A stretch of DNA of 64,000 bases, taken from the NCBI RefSeq assembly GCF_019880365.1, contig NZ_CP082271.1:3224001-3288000 (forward strand), read 5' to 3'. The translations under genes were made by a program, and so were the position numbers. Below the pieces are notes generated by a model, which worked only from the letters and a program-made list of their open reading frames with translations, was not told where the DNA came from and did not search any database. Below are positions 26,060 through 33,899 of the stretch, in pieces (the first letter of the stretch is position 1; each line of letters starts with the position of its first letter). Source of the DNA: Pseudomonas sp. DNDY-54. Its GTDB lineage: Bacteria > Pseudomonadota > Gammaproteobacteria > Pseudomonadales > Pseudomonadaceae.

Positions 26060-26065
26060 ATTATA
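26060..26065 (-). promoter_or_regulatory. Candidate -10 element of ffh
   Basis: A perfect TATAAT on the minus strand about 35 bases before the ffh start. I see no good -35 at normal spacing, so this is only suggestive. Confidence 0.35.
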
Positions 26066-26262
26066 GAAGCTGCGACCCGTCAGCCGGTACCCCACCGTCA
26101 GCTTTTCATCGATCTAGCTAATCCGCCCTAACCTCACCTCCGCCTCAATTCGTATAGCTGCTCACAGCCTCTTGCAACCTGCAACTAACGGGGCGTTAGC
26201 GCGCTTTTGTGCGACCGGTGTTTGTGCCACACTCAGCGCCTTTCGAGCCTGTTAACAGACCT

Positions 26263-27063
26263 ATGCACCCTCTGCTACCGAGCCTAGCTGCCGCCTGCCT
26301 TTATGCAGGCGTCACCGGATACCAAGGCCTGCGCCTGGCGCAGCGCACCGTACCGGACAAACGTCTGCTTCTTACGTTGGGCGCGCTGGCGCTCATTGCA
26401 CACGGGGTGAGCCTGTTCATCCAGCTGCTCTCACCCAGCGGCTTGCACCTCGATTTTTTCACCGCCTCGAGCCTGATTGCCGCCGCTGTGATCTTGCTGA
26501 TCTTGCTCGCGCTCTACCGCATGCCGGTGGAAAACCTCCTACTCCTGCTCTTTCCTCTCGGCTGCCTCACGGTGCTGTTTGCCCAGTTTGCACCGTCGGG
26601 CACCGCCCCAGCCATCACCGAGCAACCGGGCATCCTGGCCCACATCCTGTTTTCCATACTGGCGTACGGGATGCTCACGATCGCGGTGTTTCAGTCCCTG
26701 CTACTGCTGCTGCAGGATCACCATCTCAAGCACAAACATCCATCTGGCCTGATTAAGAATTTTCCTCCGCTGCAGACGATGGAAAGCCTACTGTTCGGTT
26801 TCCTGCTCGCCGGCTGGCTTCTGCTTTCTGCATCGCTGGTGACCGGCTGGCTGTTCCTCGACAACCTGTTCGCCCAGCATCTGGTACATAAAACGTTACT
26901 GTCGGTCGTTGCCTGGGTGGTGTTTGGCCTGCTGCTCTGGGGGCGTCATCAACTTGGCTGGCGCGGGTACAAGGCCATTCGCTGGACGCTGGCGGGTTTC
27001 TGCCTGTTGATGCTGGCCTACTTCGGCAGCAAGCTGGTCCGCGAATTCATCCTGCATATCTAG
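26263..27063 (+). CDS. Inner-membrane CcsA/HemX-like protein (YpjD family)
   Basis: 266 residues with eight hydrophobic spans. The start at 26263 (MHPLLPSLAAACLYAGVTGYQG) opens on the first span; upstream residues are not conserved-looking. It belongs to the cytochrome c assembly CcsA/HemX-like family (YpjD in E. coli). ILAHILFSILAYGMLTIA and KTLLSVVAWVVFGLLLWGRHQLGWRGYKA carry the His residues typical of the family. It is divergent from ffh and nine bases before the CorC-like gene, a usual pairing in gammaproteobacteria. The exact function is not settled. Confidence 0.9.
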   Translation: MHPLLPSLAAACLYAGVTGYQGLRLAQRTVPDKRLLLTLGALALIAHGVSLFIQLLSPSGLHLDFFTASSLIAAAVILLILLALYRMPVENLLLLLFPLGCLTVLFAQFAPSGTAPAITEQPGILAHILFSILAYGMLTIAVFQSLLLLLQDHHLKHKHPSGLIKNFPPLQTMESLLFGFLLAGWLLLSASLVTGWLFLDNLFAQHLVHKTLLSVVAWVVFGLLLWGRHQLGWRGYKAIRWTLAGFCLLMLAYFGSKLVREFILHI

Positions 27064-27072
27064 GACCCCTAC

Positions 27073-28359
27073 GTGGAGAATTTACACCCCGGCTTTTTGG
27101 TCGGCATGCTGGTCTTTCTGCTTTTATGTTCGGCATTTTTTTCCAGTTCCGAAACCGGAATGCTCAGCCTCAACCGCTATCGCCTGCGCCATCAAGCCAA
27201 GGAAGGTCACCGCGGCGCTAAGCGCGCAAGCGCGTTGCTTGAGCGACCCGACCGATTGCTCGGGACCATTCTGGTTGGCAACAATTTCGTCAACATTCTC
27301 GCCTCGGCGATCGCCACGGTTTTAGCCATCAAACTGTGGGGTGAAGCTGGAATCGCCATCGCGACCATCGGCTTGACCATTGTCCTACTGATTTTCGGTG
27401 AAATAACGCCCAAGACGCTTGCCGCACTTCGGCCCGAAGCGGTCGCCTACCCGGTCAGCCTCCCGCTGCTGTTGCTGCAGAAGGTGCTGTACCCGCTGGT
27501 GGCACTGCTCAGTTGGATCAGCAATGGCCTGCTCAAATTGCTTGGCGTCGATCTGGCAAACAAAGGCAACGATAGTCTCTCCACCGAAGAGCTGCGCAGC
27601 GTGGTGCACGAGTCGGGCAGTGACATGCCCATGAAGCGGCAGAGCATGCTGCTTGGCATCCTCGACCTGGAGCGTGTAACCGTCGATGACATCATGATTC
27701 CGCGTAACGAGGTTGCCGGTATCGATCTAGAGGACGATCTGGAAACCATCGTCGCGCAGCTGCGCACGACTCCCCATACCCGCCTGCCCGTTTTTCGCAA
27801 GGACATCAACCAGATCGAGGGCATCGTGCACATGCGCCAGATTGCCCGTTTGCTCAGCCACGATCAGCTGACCCGGGAGAGCCTGCTAGAAGCATGCAAT
27901 GAGCCCTATTTCATCCCTGAGAACACGCCGCTCTCCACTCAACTCGTCAATTTTCAGAAGCAAAAACGGCGCATTGGCATTGTGGTCGACGAGTATGGCG
28001 ATGTGCTGGGGATCGTCACGCTGGAAGACATTCTTGAAGAAATCGTCGGCGAGTTCAGCAATCAGGACGCCTTGCGCAGCCCTGATATACACCCGCAAGA
28101 CGACGGCACACTGGTGATCGATGGCGCGGCCTATCTGCGCGAGATAAACAGAGCACTGGGCTGGCACCTTCCATGCGACGGACCTAAGACCATCAACGGA
28201 TTGATTACCGAGGCGCTCGAACACATCCCTGACAGTGGTATCTGTTTGCAGATCAATCAGTACCGACTGGAAATCCTGCAAGCTGCGGATAACCGCGTCA
28301 AAAGTGTACGTGCTTGGGTAGTTGAAGGCATCCAGGACAACCCGGGCGACGCGACATAA
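27073..28359 (+). CDS. CNNM/CorC family transporter (YfjD-type)
   Basis: 428 residues with a GTG start at 27073. An N-terminal DUF21/CNNM membrane domain has about four spans, including SAFFSSSETGMLSLNRYRLR and GNNFVNILASAIATV. Two CBS domains follow (DIMIPRNEVAGIDLEDD; GIVVDEYGDVLGIVTLEDILEEIVGE), then a C-terminal CorC/HlyC domain. Members are linked to magnesium and cobalt homeostasis. It forms a two-gene unit with the YpjD-like gene. The substrate is inferred from family data only. Confidence 0.92.
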   Translation: MENLHPGFLVGMLVFLLLCSAFFSSSETGMLSLNRYRLRHQAKEGHRGAKRASALLERPDRLLGTILVGNNFVNILASAIATVLAIKLWGEAGIAIATIGLTIVLLIFGEITPKTLAALRPEAVAYPVSLPLLLLQKVLYPLVALLSWISNGLLKLLGVDLANKGNDSLSTEELRSVVHESGSDMPMKRQSMLLGILDLERVTVDDIMIPRNEVAGIDLEDDLETIVAQLRTTPHTRLPVFRKDINQIEGIVHMRQIARLLSHDQLTRESLLEACNEPYFIPENTPLSTQLVNFQKQKRRIGIVVDEYGDVLGIVTLEDILEEIVGEFSNQDALRSPDIHPQDDGTLVIDGAAYLREINRALGWHLPCDGPKTINGLITEALEHIPDSGICLQINQYRLEILQAADNRVKSVRAWVVEGIQDNPGDAT

Positions 28360-28378
28360 GCGCATCGCCCCTCCCAAG

Positions 28379-29560
28379 CTACAGTTTCGTATCGATTGCC
28401 GAGGCCGCTCGCAACGCCTTTTTACGCGCAGACTCGATGGAGACGTCTCGTGCCAATGCGACCCCCATCCGTCGCTGGCCCTTGACGCCAGGCTTGCCGA
28501 ATAGCCGCAGCGCCGTATCTGGCTCAGTCATCGCAGCAGAAAGATTGCCAAAGCTCACTTTCTCCGACTCCCCTTCCACCAGCACCACGGCGGAGGCGGA
28601 TGGACCGAATTGCCGAATTACAGGAATGGGCAGACCAAGGATGGCCCGCGCGTGCAGCGCAAACTCGGAAAGGTCCTGAGAGATGAGCGTCACGAGCCCC
28701 GTGTCGTGCGGCCTAGGCGAGACCTCGCAAAACCAGACCATGTCGCCCTTGACGAACAGCTCAACCCCGAACACACCGCGTCCGCCCAAGGCATCGGTAA
28801 CAGCCAATGCAATGCGCTCGGCCTCGGTCTTTGCGCCGGCGCTCATCGGCTGCGGTTGCCAGGACTCTTGATAGTCGCCTTTCACCTGACGGTGTCCCAC
28901 CGGCTGGCAGAAGGTGGTGCCGCCGCTGTGCCGGACGGTAAGCAGCGTGATCTCGTAATCAAAGTCAATAAATCCTTCAACGATTACCCGCCCCTTCCCC
29001 GCCCTCCCGCCGGCCTGGGCGTATTCCCAGGCGGGGACGATATCTGCCTCGCCGCGCAGCACCGACTGGCCTTTCCCGGACGAGCTCATAACAGGCTTGA
29101 TCAGACAAGGAAACCCAAGTGCAATGGCCGCCGAGCGGCATTCTTCCAACGAATCAGCGAAACGGTAGGGAGAGGTCGGGAGCCCCAGTTCTTCAGCGGC
29201 CAGGCGGCGGATACCCTCGCGGTTCATCGTCAGCTGCGCGGCCCGTGCCGTGGGGATGACCGTATAACCTTCACCCTCGAGCTCCGCCAAGGTTGACGTA
29301 GCGATCGCCTCAATTTCCGGCACTATGAAATGCGGTTTTTCCTGCTCGATAACCGTGCGCAGCGCAGCCCCGTCGAGCATATCGATTACATGGTGACGGT
29401 GCGCCACCTGCATCGCCGGGGCGTTGGCGTAACGGTCTACCGCTATCACTTCCACGCCGAGACGCTGAAGCTCGATGACCAACTCTTTGCCCAGCTCGCC
29501 GGCGCCGCAGAGCAGCACGCGGGTAGCGCTGGAAGACAGCGGCGTACCAATTCGGGGCAT
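28379..29560 (-). CDS. purT: Formate-dependent GAR transformylase PurT
   Basis: ATP-grasp enzyme of 393 residues that makes formyl-GAR from formate in purine synthesis, in parallel with the folate-dependent PurN. The N-terminal domain has VLLCGAGELGKELVIELQRLG. The ATP-grasp core includes PCLIKPVMSSSGKGQSVL and GVFGVELFVKGDMVWFCEVSPRPHDTGLVTL for nucleotide and metal binding. Together with purU (about 56 kb), which releases formate from formyl-THF, it suggests both halves of the formate route are present. Confidence 0.97.
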   Translation of the reverse strand: MPRIGTPLSSSATRVLLCGAGELGKELVIELQRLGVEVIAVDRYANAPAMQVAHRHHVIDMLDGAALRTVIEQEKPHFIVPEIEAIATSTLAELEGEGYTVIPTARAAQLTMNREGIRRLAAEELGLPTSPYRFADSLEECRSAAIALGFPCLIKPVMSSSGKGQSVLRGEADIVPAWEYAQAGGRAGKGRVIVEGFIDFDYEITLLTVRHSGGTTFCQPVGHRQVKGDYQESWQPQPMSAGAKTEAERIALAVTDALGGRGVFGVELFVKGDMVWFCEVSPRPHDTGLVTLISQDLSEFALHARAILGLPIPVIRQFGPSASAVVLVEGESEKVSFGNLSAAMTEPDTALRLFGKPGVKGQRRMGVALARDVSIESARKKALRAASAIDTKL

Positions 29561-29623
29561 GAGAACCTCTTATCCTGATGGCAGTGAAATGCAGCACCGG
29601 CGCCGACGCGTTGCACGTCGGCG

Positions 29624-29815
29624 CTAGAACAGCAGCCCGCCTGCGCCTGCCCGCGCATGACAACGCTGCAATACCTGGAGCCGCTCGATATTATCCATAC
29701 GACCCCAGCGCCTGATCTCATCAATGCTGCGCTGACAGCCGGTGCAGAAATCGTTTTCATCCAGCGCGCAGATGCTGACACAGGGAGAGGCAACCGGCTT
29801 GTCGTCGCGGGTCAA
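29624..29815 (-). CDS. DUF1289 domain small protein
   Basis: 63-residue protein with the DUF1289 Cys pattern, CVSICALDENDFCTGCQRSIDEIRRW, which looks like a small metal- or Fe-S-binding site. Function unknown; a frequent neighbour of metabolic genes in Pseudomonas. It overlaps the gamma-carbonic anhydrase gene by four bases, so it is the third gene of a nudL-like / carbonic anhydrase / DUF1289 operon, with purT 63 bases further on. Confidence 0.9.
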   Translation of the reverse strand: MTRDDKPVASPCVSICALDENDFCTGCQRSIDEIRRWGRMDNIERLQVLQRCHARAGAGGLLF

Positions 29816-30342
29816 TCCTCCTGCTCCACCAGGTCGCGCGCGTAGCGCTGGGCGTTGTGCACATAATGGGCCGCGCTCGCCTCGAGCATCTTCTTCTGCT
29901 GCTCGGTTAATTCGCGAACCACCTTGCCGGGTGAGCCCACGACCAGGGAACCGTCGGGAATTTCTTTTCCTTCGGCGATTAGTGTATTAGCGCCGATGAT
30001 GCAGTACTTGCCGATCTTGGCTCCGTTAAGTACCACCGCATTGATCCCGACCAGACTGAAATCGCCGACGCTGCAGCCGTGCAGCATAGCGTTATGTCCA
30101 ACCGTAACCCCGGTGCCCAGCGTGAGTGGATAGCCCATATCGGTATGCATGACGCTGCCATCCTGCACATTGCTGTTTTCACCGATATGGATGAGCTCAT
30201 TGTCACCACGCAATATCGCTCCGAACCAGACGTTCGCACCGGCATCCAGGCGGATTTTGCCGACCAGCGTGGCGTTCGGTGCCACCCAGGTCTGCGGGTG
30301 GGCTTCAACTCGGGAATCACCCAGGCGATATTTCACGGTCAT
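29812..30342 (-). CDS. Gamma-class carbonic anhydrase family protein
   Basis: 176-residue left-handed beta-helix protein with hexapeptide repeats (NVWFGAILRGDNELIHIG, VGHNAMLHGCSVGDFSLVGINAVVLNGAKIG). Zinc-ligand His residues are visible in SVMHTDMG and in VTVGHNAMLHGC. The start at 30342 (MTVKYRLGD) overlaps the upstream NUDIX gene stop (ATGA). Homologues include YrdA and PaaY; carbonic anhydrase activity varies among them, and thioesterase roles are known for some. Confidence 0.9.
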   Translation of the reverse strand: MTVKYRLGDSRVEAHPQTWVAPNATLVGKIRLDAGANVWFGAILRGDNELIHIGENSNVQDGSVMHTDMGYPLTLGTGVTVGHNAMLHGCSVGDFSLVGINAVVLNGAKIGKYCIIGANTLIAEGKEIPDGSLVVGSPGKVVRELTEQQKKMLEASAAHYVHNAQRYARDLVEQED

Positions 30343-30953
30343 GACCTCTTTTGGCTTAGATCGATGTAGGAAGCGGGAGGACTGCGCATCTCTATCCCGG
30401 CGTCGTAAATCAGATTCACGAGTTCGACGATCATGATCGCCGTCAATCCCCATATCTTGAATTCGCCGTACCGGTAAGACGGTACGTACCAGGCACCACC
30501 TTGGTAATCGATCCGGTGAGTGACCTCGCGCACATCCTGGCAGAAGAAATCCAAAGGCACCGAAAACACCGACGCAATTTCCGCATCATTGGCGCGGTAT
30601 TCGACATAGTCCGGCACGATACCGACATAAGGCGTGACATGGATGCCGTGGAGCGACACCAGGCTGCTCAAGGGGCCGACTATTTCCACCATTCCAGGTG
30701 CCAGGCCTACTTCTTCTTCGGCCTCGCGCAGTGCGGTGTGGATGAGATCACGATCCTCTGGATCACGACGGCCGCCTGGAAACGCTACTTCGCCACCATG
30801 GGTGGATAGACCGCTGGCGCGCAGGGTAAGTACCAGTTCCGGTGAGTCTCCGCGCGTGATTGGCATCAGCACAGCCGCTTCAGGCATCCGGGCTTCCGGC
30901 TCCAGGAGATGCGGGGAATAGTCACGCACCCGTTGGAGAATCTTGTCCAGCAT
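30339..30953 (-). CDS. CoA pyrophosphatase (NUDIX, NudL-like)
   Basis: 204 residues from the ATG at 30953 (MLDKILQRVRDY). The segment LTLRASGLSTHGGEVAFPGGRRDPED combines the UPF0035 CoA-recognition motif with the start of the NUDIX box, and LREAEEEVGL completes it. Family members hydrolyse CoA to phosphopantetheine and 3',5'-ADP, trimming CoA pools. It is the first gene of a tight three-gene operon. The substrate is inferred from the family motif. Confidence 0.9.
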   Translation of the reverse strand: MLDKILQRVRDYSPHLLEPEARMPEAAVLMPITRGDSPELVLTLRASGLSTHGGEVAFPGGRRDPEDRDLIHTALREAEEEVGLAPGMVEIVGPLSSLVSLHGIHVTPYVGIVPDYVEYRANDAEIASVFSVPLDFFCQDVREVTHRIDYQGGAWYVPSYRYGEFKIWGLTAIMIVELVNLIYDAGIEMRSPPASYIDLSQKRS

Positions 30954-31167
30954 GAAACTTCTCTTTCTGTCTTTGACTGGCATCATGGCATGAATCACCA
31001 AGGTGCCCAAGACAAGCAAAGCCAAAACCGGCAGCGATGAGACGACTTGAAACCGCGACCAACGAGACCAACCGTTGCTGACACGCCTGACAGGCCAAAC
31101 TAACTTCTATGCACGCCAGCCCGCGACCGAACGCGGCCGGTCAACCAGATAAACCGAAGGAAGCGCC

Positions 31168-31722
31168 ATGAAATTCTGCAGCCACTGTGGCGGCCCAATC
31201 ACCGAGCGGGTGCCCGACGGGGATAGTCGGACCCGTTTCGTCTGTGCGTCCTGCAATACGGTTCACTATCAGAATCCACGTATCGTTGCCGGCTGCCTGC
31301 CGGTCTGGGAGGACCATATATTGCTTTGCCGACGCGCCATCGAACCACGACGCGGCTATTGGACGCTGCCGGCCGGCTTCATGGAAAACGGTGAAACCGT
31401 GCAGCAAGCAGCGGAGCGAGAGACGCTGGAGGAAGCCTGCGCGAGGGTAACGGATCTGCAGCTCTATACGCTGTTCGACCTGCCCCATATCAATCAGGTG
31501 TACATGTTCTTTCGTGCAGAACTGGTCGATGAACAGTTCTGCGCCGGGGACGAAAGCCTTGAGGTCAGACTTTTCCGACAGGCCGACATCCCTTGGTCAG
31601 AGCTGGCTTTCCCGACTGTTGGTCGTACCCTAGAATACTTTTTCGCCGACCGGGTGCAGCAGACCTTCCCGGTGCGCAACGAAGCCATTGAAGCAATGCG
31701 CGTGGCTCGCAGACAGGTCTGA
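31168..31722 (+). CDS. NUDIX hydrolase with N-terminal zinc ribbon
   Basis: 184 residues. An N-terminal C4 zinc ribbon (CSHCGG ... CASCNT) precedes the NUDIX domain, whose box GFMENGETVQQAAERETLEEA fits the Gx5Ex7REUxEE pattern. It resembles the C-terminal half of NADH pyrophosphatase NudC but lacks that enzyme's N-terminal domain, so it may act on NADH, ADP-ribose or another nucleotide diphosphate. Strong AAGGA upstream. It is divergent from the CoA pyrophosphatase and followed after 26 bases by the L,D-transpeptidase. Confidence 0.9.
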   Translation: MKFCSHCGGPITERVPDGDSRTRFVCASCNTVHYQNPRIVAGCLPVWEDHILLCRRAIEPRRGYWTLPAGFMENGETVQQAAERETLEEACARVTDLQLYTLFDLPHINQVYMFFRAELVDEQFCAGDESLEVRLFRQADIPWSELAFPTVGRTLEYFFADRVQQTFPVRNEAIEAMRVARRQV

Positions 31723-31748
31723 TGTCGTAGAGATTCGGGAAAGCACCA

Positions 31749-32249
31749 ATGCGCTGGCTGTTTGCGATTTTCTGTATCACGTTTGCCGCTCTATCCCACG
31801 CCACCGCTGCGTCAGCATTCGATGACGGATTGATCGACAAGGTACTGGTGGTGAAATCCGAGCGCCAGCTTCACCTCGTCAGCCGCGGTACCACGATGAA
31901 GAGCTATCGGGTATCACTCGGCAAACAACCTGGCCCGAAGGAGCGCGAAGGCGATCAGCGAACCCCTGAAGGCTTCTACTGGATCGACTGGCGTAAAACG
32001 TCCGACAAGTACAACCTGGCGATGCATATTTCCTACCCGAACGCCAAGGATCTTGCTCGCGCCAGCCGTCAAGGATCGCGGCCTGGCAGCATGATCATGC
32101 TTCATGGCACACCGCTCGACGAGGAGTACCCGGAGTGGTTCTTCCATACCCTCGATTGGACAGAAGGGTGCATTGCGCTGAAAAACGATGACATGCAAGA
32201 GATCTGGAACCTGGTGAAGAACGGCACACTAATCGAGATCCGCCCCTGA
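31749..32249 (+). CDS. L,D-transpeptidase family (YkuD) protein
   Basis: 166 residues with a signal peptide (RWLFAIFCITFAALSHATAA) and a single YkuD domain. KVLVVKSERQLHLVSRG opens the domain, MIMLHGTP supplies the His, and DWTEGCIALKNDDMQEIW holds the catalytic Cys. The usual Ser before GC is Glu here (TEGC rather than S-x-GC). It probably cross-links peptidoglycan or attaches proteins to it in the periplasm, but short members of this family also act as carboxypeptidases. Confidence 0.88.
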   Translation: MRWLFAIFCITFAALSHATAASAFDDGLIDKVLVVKSERQLHLVSRGTTMKSYRVSLGKQPGPKEREGDQRTPEGFYWIDWRKTSDKYNLAMHISYPNAKDLARASRQGSRPGSMIMLHGTPLDEEYPEWFFHTLDWTEGCIALKNDDMQEIWNLVKNGTLIEIRP

Positions 32250-32321
32250 CAAGGTCACCGAGCTTGGCAGCGGGCTGCGCAGCGCGTTAACGTGAACCAC
32301 TCTTTTGCCCCTCGGCCATAC

Positions 32322-32771
32322 ATGAAAAAGACGCCATCAGATGAGCAGCTGCAGCTAGACAATCAGCTGTGTTTCGCTCTGTATTCCGCTTCCCTCCAGA
32401 TGACCAAAGCCTATAAGCCGTTGCTGAAGGATTTAGGTCTGACCTATCCGCAGTACTTGGCAATGCTGGTGTTGTGGGAGCGCGACGGGATAACGGTTGG
32501 GGAAATCAGCGCCCGCCTGCTGACTGAACCCGGTTCGCTGACACCGCTTCTCAAGCGCCTTGAAGCGGAAGGTCTGATCAGACGAACCCGAAGTAGCCAC
32601 GATGAGCGAGTAGTCGAGTTGCACCTCACAGATGTCGGACGCGCTATGAAAGCACGTGCGCAGAATTTCCCGGCGTGCATGCTCGAATGCACCCAACAAT
32701 CGCCCGATGCGCTGCTGGCATTGCGCGATCAACTCGTGTCCCTTCGCAGCGCCTTGCTGAAAAGCAGCTAA
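32322..32771 (+). CDS. ohrR: MarR-family peroxide-sensing repressor OhrR
   Basis: 149-residue winged-helix regulator (MKKTPSDEQLQLDNQLCFALYS...). The single N-terminal Cys, in LDNQLCFALYSASLQMTKAYK at about residue 17, is the organic-peroxide sensor of OhrR. Two more Cys occur near the C terminus (FPACMLECTQ), as in two-Cys OhrR types. The winged helix is LTEPGSLTPLLKRLEAEGLIRRTRSSHDERVVELHLT. The ATG at 32322 is chosen; a GTG at 32292 would add ten residues. It lies immediately upstream of ohr, its expected target. Confidence 0.94.
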   Translation: MKKTPSDEQLQLDNQLCFALYSASLQMTKAYKPLLKDLGLTYPQYLAMLVLWERDGITVGEISARLLTEPGSLTPLLKRLEAEGLIRRTRSSHDERVVELHLTDVGRAMKARAQNFPACMLECTQQSPDALLALRDQLVSLRSALLKSS

Positions 32772-32818
32772 ACATCATCTATAGCCACTAGCTCGCCACA
32801 GTAAAAGCCGCGATGCCG

Positions 32819-32855
32819 TTGATATTTACCTTGTGCACAAGATTTTATCGCGATA
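32819..32855 (+). promoter_or_regulatory. Candidate ohr promoter with OhrR operator palindromes
   Basis: TTGATA (32819-32824) and TTTTAT (32843-32848) form a plausible sigma-70 promoter with 18-base spacing. The perfect 12-bp palindrome CTTGTGCACAAG (32830-32841) sits between the two boxes. A second perfect palindrome, TATCGCGATA (32846-32855), covers the -10 and start region. This is where a MarR-type repressor would block transcription. OhrR binding is inferred, not shown. Confidence 0.5.
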
Positions 32856-32892
32856 GGTTATTCACCCACTCCGCCTGGACAAGGAAATCAAT

Positions 32893-33321
32893 ATGCAAAC
32901 CATCACTGTTCTGTATACCGCTACCGCCACGGCAACCGGAGGCCGCGACGGCCGCGCGACGTCATCGGACGGCTTGCTTGATGTGCAGCTCTCCACCCCA
33001 CGCGAACTTGGGGGACAAGGTGGCGACGGCACCAATCCAGAGCAGCTTTTCGCTGCGGGCTATTCGGCCTGCTTCATTGGCGCGCTCAAGTTCGTCGCCG
33101 GCCAGCTAAAACAATCGCTACCAGCCGACACAGCCGTTACTGGACAGGTAGGCATCGGCCAGATCCCTGGTGGCTTCGGACTGGAGGTGCAATTAAACGT
33201 CAGCCTGCCAGGTCTTGAGCAAACGGCTGCCGAGCAATTGACCGAAGCCGCCCACAAGGTGTGCCCCTACTCCAACGCTACACGGGGAAATATCGAAGTA
33301 CGGCTGAACGTCAGCGTCTGA
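32893..33321 (+). CDS. ohr: Organic hydroperoxide resistance protein Ohr
   Basis: 142-residue Cys peroxidase of the Ohr/OsmC family, which reduces organic hydroperoxides. The catalytic Cys is in AAGYSACFIGALKF near residue 60, and the resolving Cys is in AHKVCPYSNATRGNI near 124. The conserved Arg is in TPRELGGQGGDGTNPEQLFAAGY. AAGGA precedes the ATG. It is paired with ohrR upstream, and the promoter between them carries palindromes, so peroxide induction is expected. Confidence 0.97.
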   Translation: MQTITVLYTATATATGGRDGRATSSDGLLDVQLSTPRELGGQGGDGTNPEQLFAAGYSACFIGALKFVAGQLKQSLPADTAVTGQVGIGQIPGGFGLEVQLNVSLPGLEQTAAEQLTEAAHKVCPYSNATRGNIEVRLNVSV

Positions 33322-33380
33322 ATCAGACACTGAGACCCTGGGCCACCGTGTGGCTCGGGTCTCCTCGATACATTCATCGA

Positions 33381-33698
33381 TCAGAACTGCAAATCAGACA
33401 GTCGCCACACCTCGAACGCGGGCGTCTCGTACGGATGGGTGTTCTTAAGCGCCTTGACGGTGTCATGTATCAGCTCGTCGGCTACGACTAGCTCAACCTT
33501 CCATTCAGAGACCGAATGCACCTGCCCTAGTTGCCCGAGGAATGGCTTGGAGCCCTCGAGAGGCCGATATTGGCCGTGGCCAAGGACTTGCCAGCAGCAG
33601 TGGTCATAAGCGCCGACCCGCCCCGCTCCCGCTGCGAAAACCGCTTTCTTGACTGCGTCCAGATGGCTTTCCGGAACATAGAAACACAGCTTGTACAT
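33381..33698 (-). CDS. NIF3-like (YqfO-type) small protein
   Basis: 105 residues starting at 33698 (MYKLCFYVPESHLDAVKKAVF), with GGAG upstream. GAGRVGAYDHCCWQVLGHGQYRPLEGS and HPYETPAFEVWRL match the insert domain found in NIF3/YqfO proteins, present here as a stand-alone protein of the CutA/PII-like fold. Function unknown. It is on the same strand as purL and lies 150 bases beyond its terminator. Confidence 0.87.
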   Translation of the reverse strand: MYKLCFYVPESHLDAVKKAVFAAGAGRVGAYDHCCWQVLGHGQYRPLEGSKPFLGQLGQVHSVSEWKVELVVADELIHDTVKALKNTHPYETPAFEVWRLSDLQF

Positions 33699-33847
33699 CA
33701 ATATCTCCGCACAGAAAACGGCCGGCGGAGCACTATCCCCGCCGCAGATCATGTCCAGGAGCCAGTCTTCCTGCTCGTCCAGACCCACATGAGACGCTGG
33801 TCTCAATGCTTGGTTCAGGGGCAACAGGTCGACCACTTCACAGACAA

Positions 33848-33880
33848 TAAAAAACCCGAAACGCCTACGCGCTTCGGGTT
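33848..33880 (-). terminator. Intrinsic terminator of purL
   Basis: On the minus strand AACCCGAA pairs with TTCGGGTT around a loop that can pair further, followed by TTTTTTATTG. It lies 20 bases past the purL stop. Confidence 0.9.
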
Positions 33881-33899
33881 CTTGTGACTCAGCTCAGCT

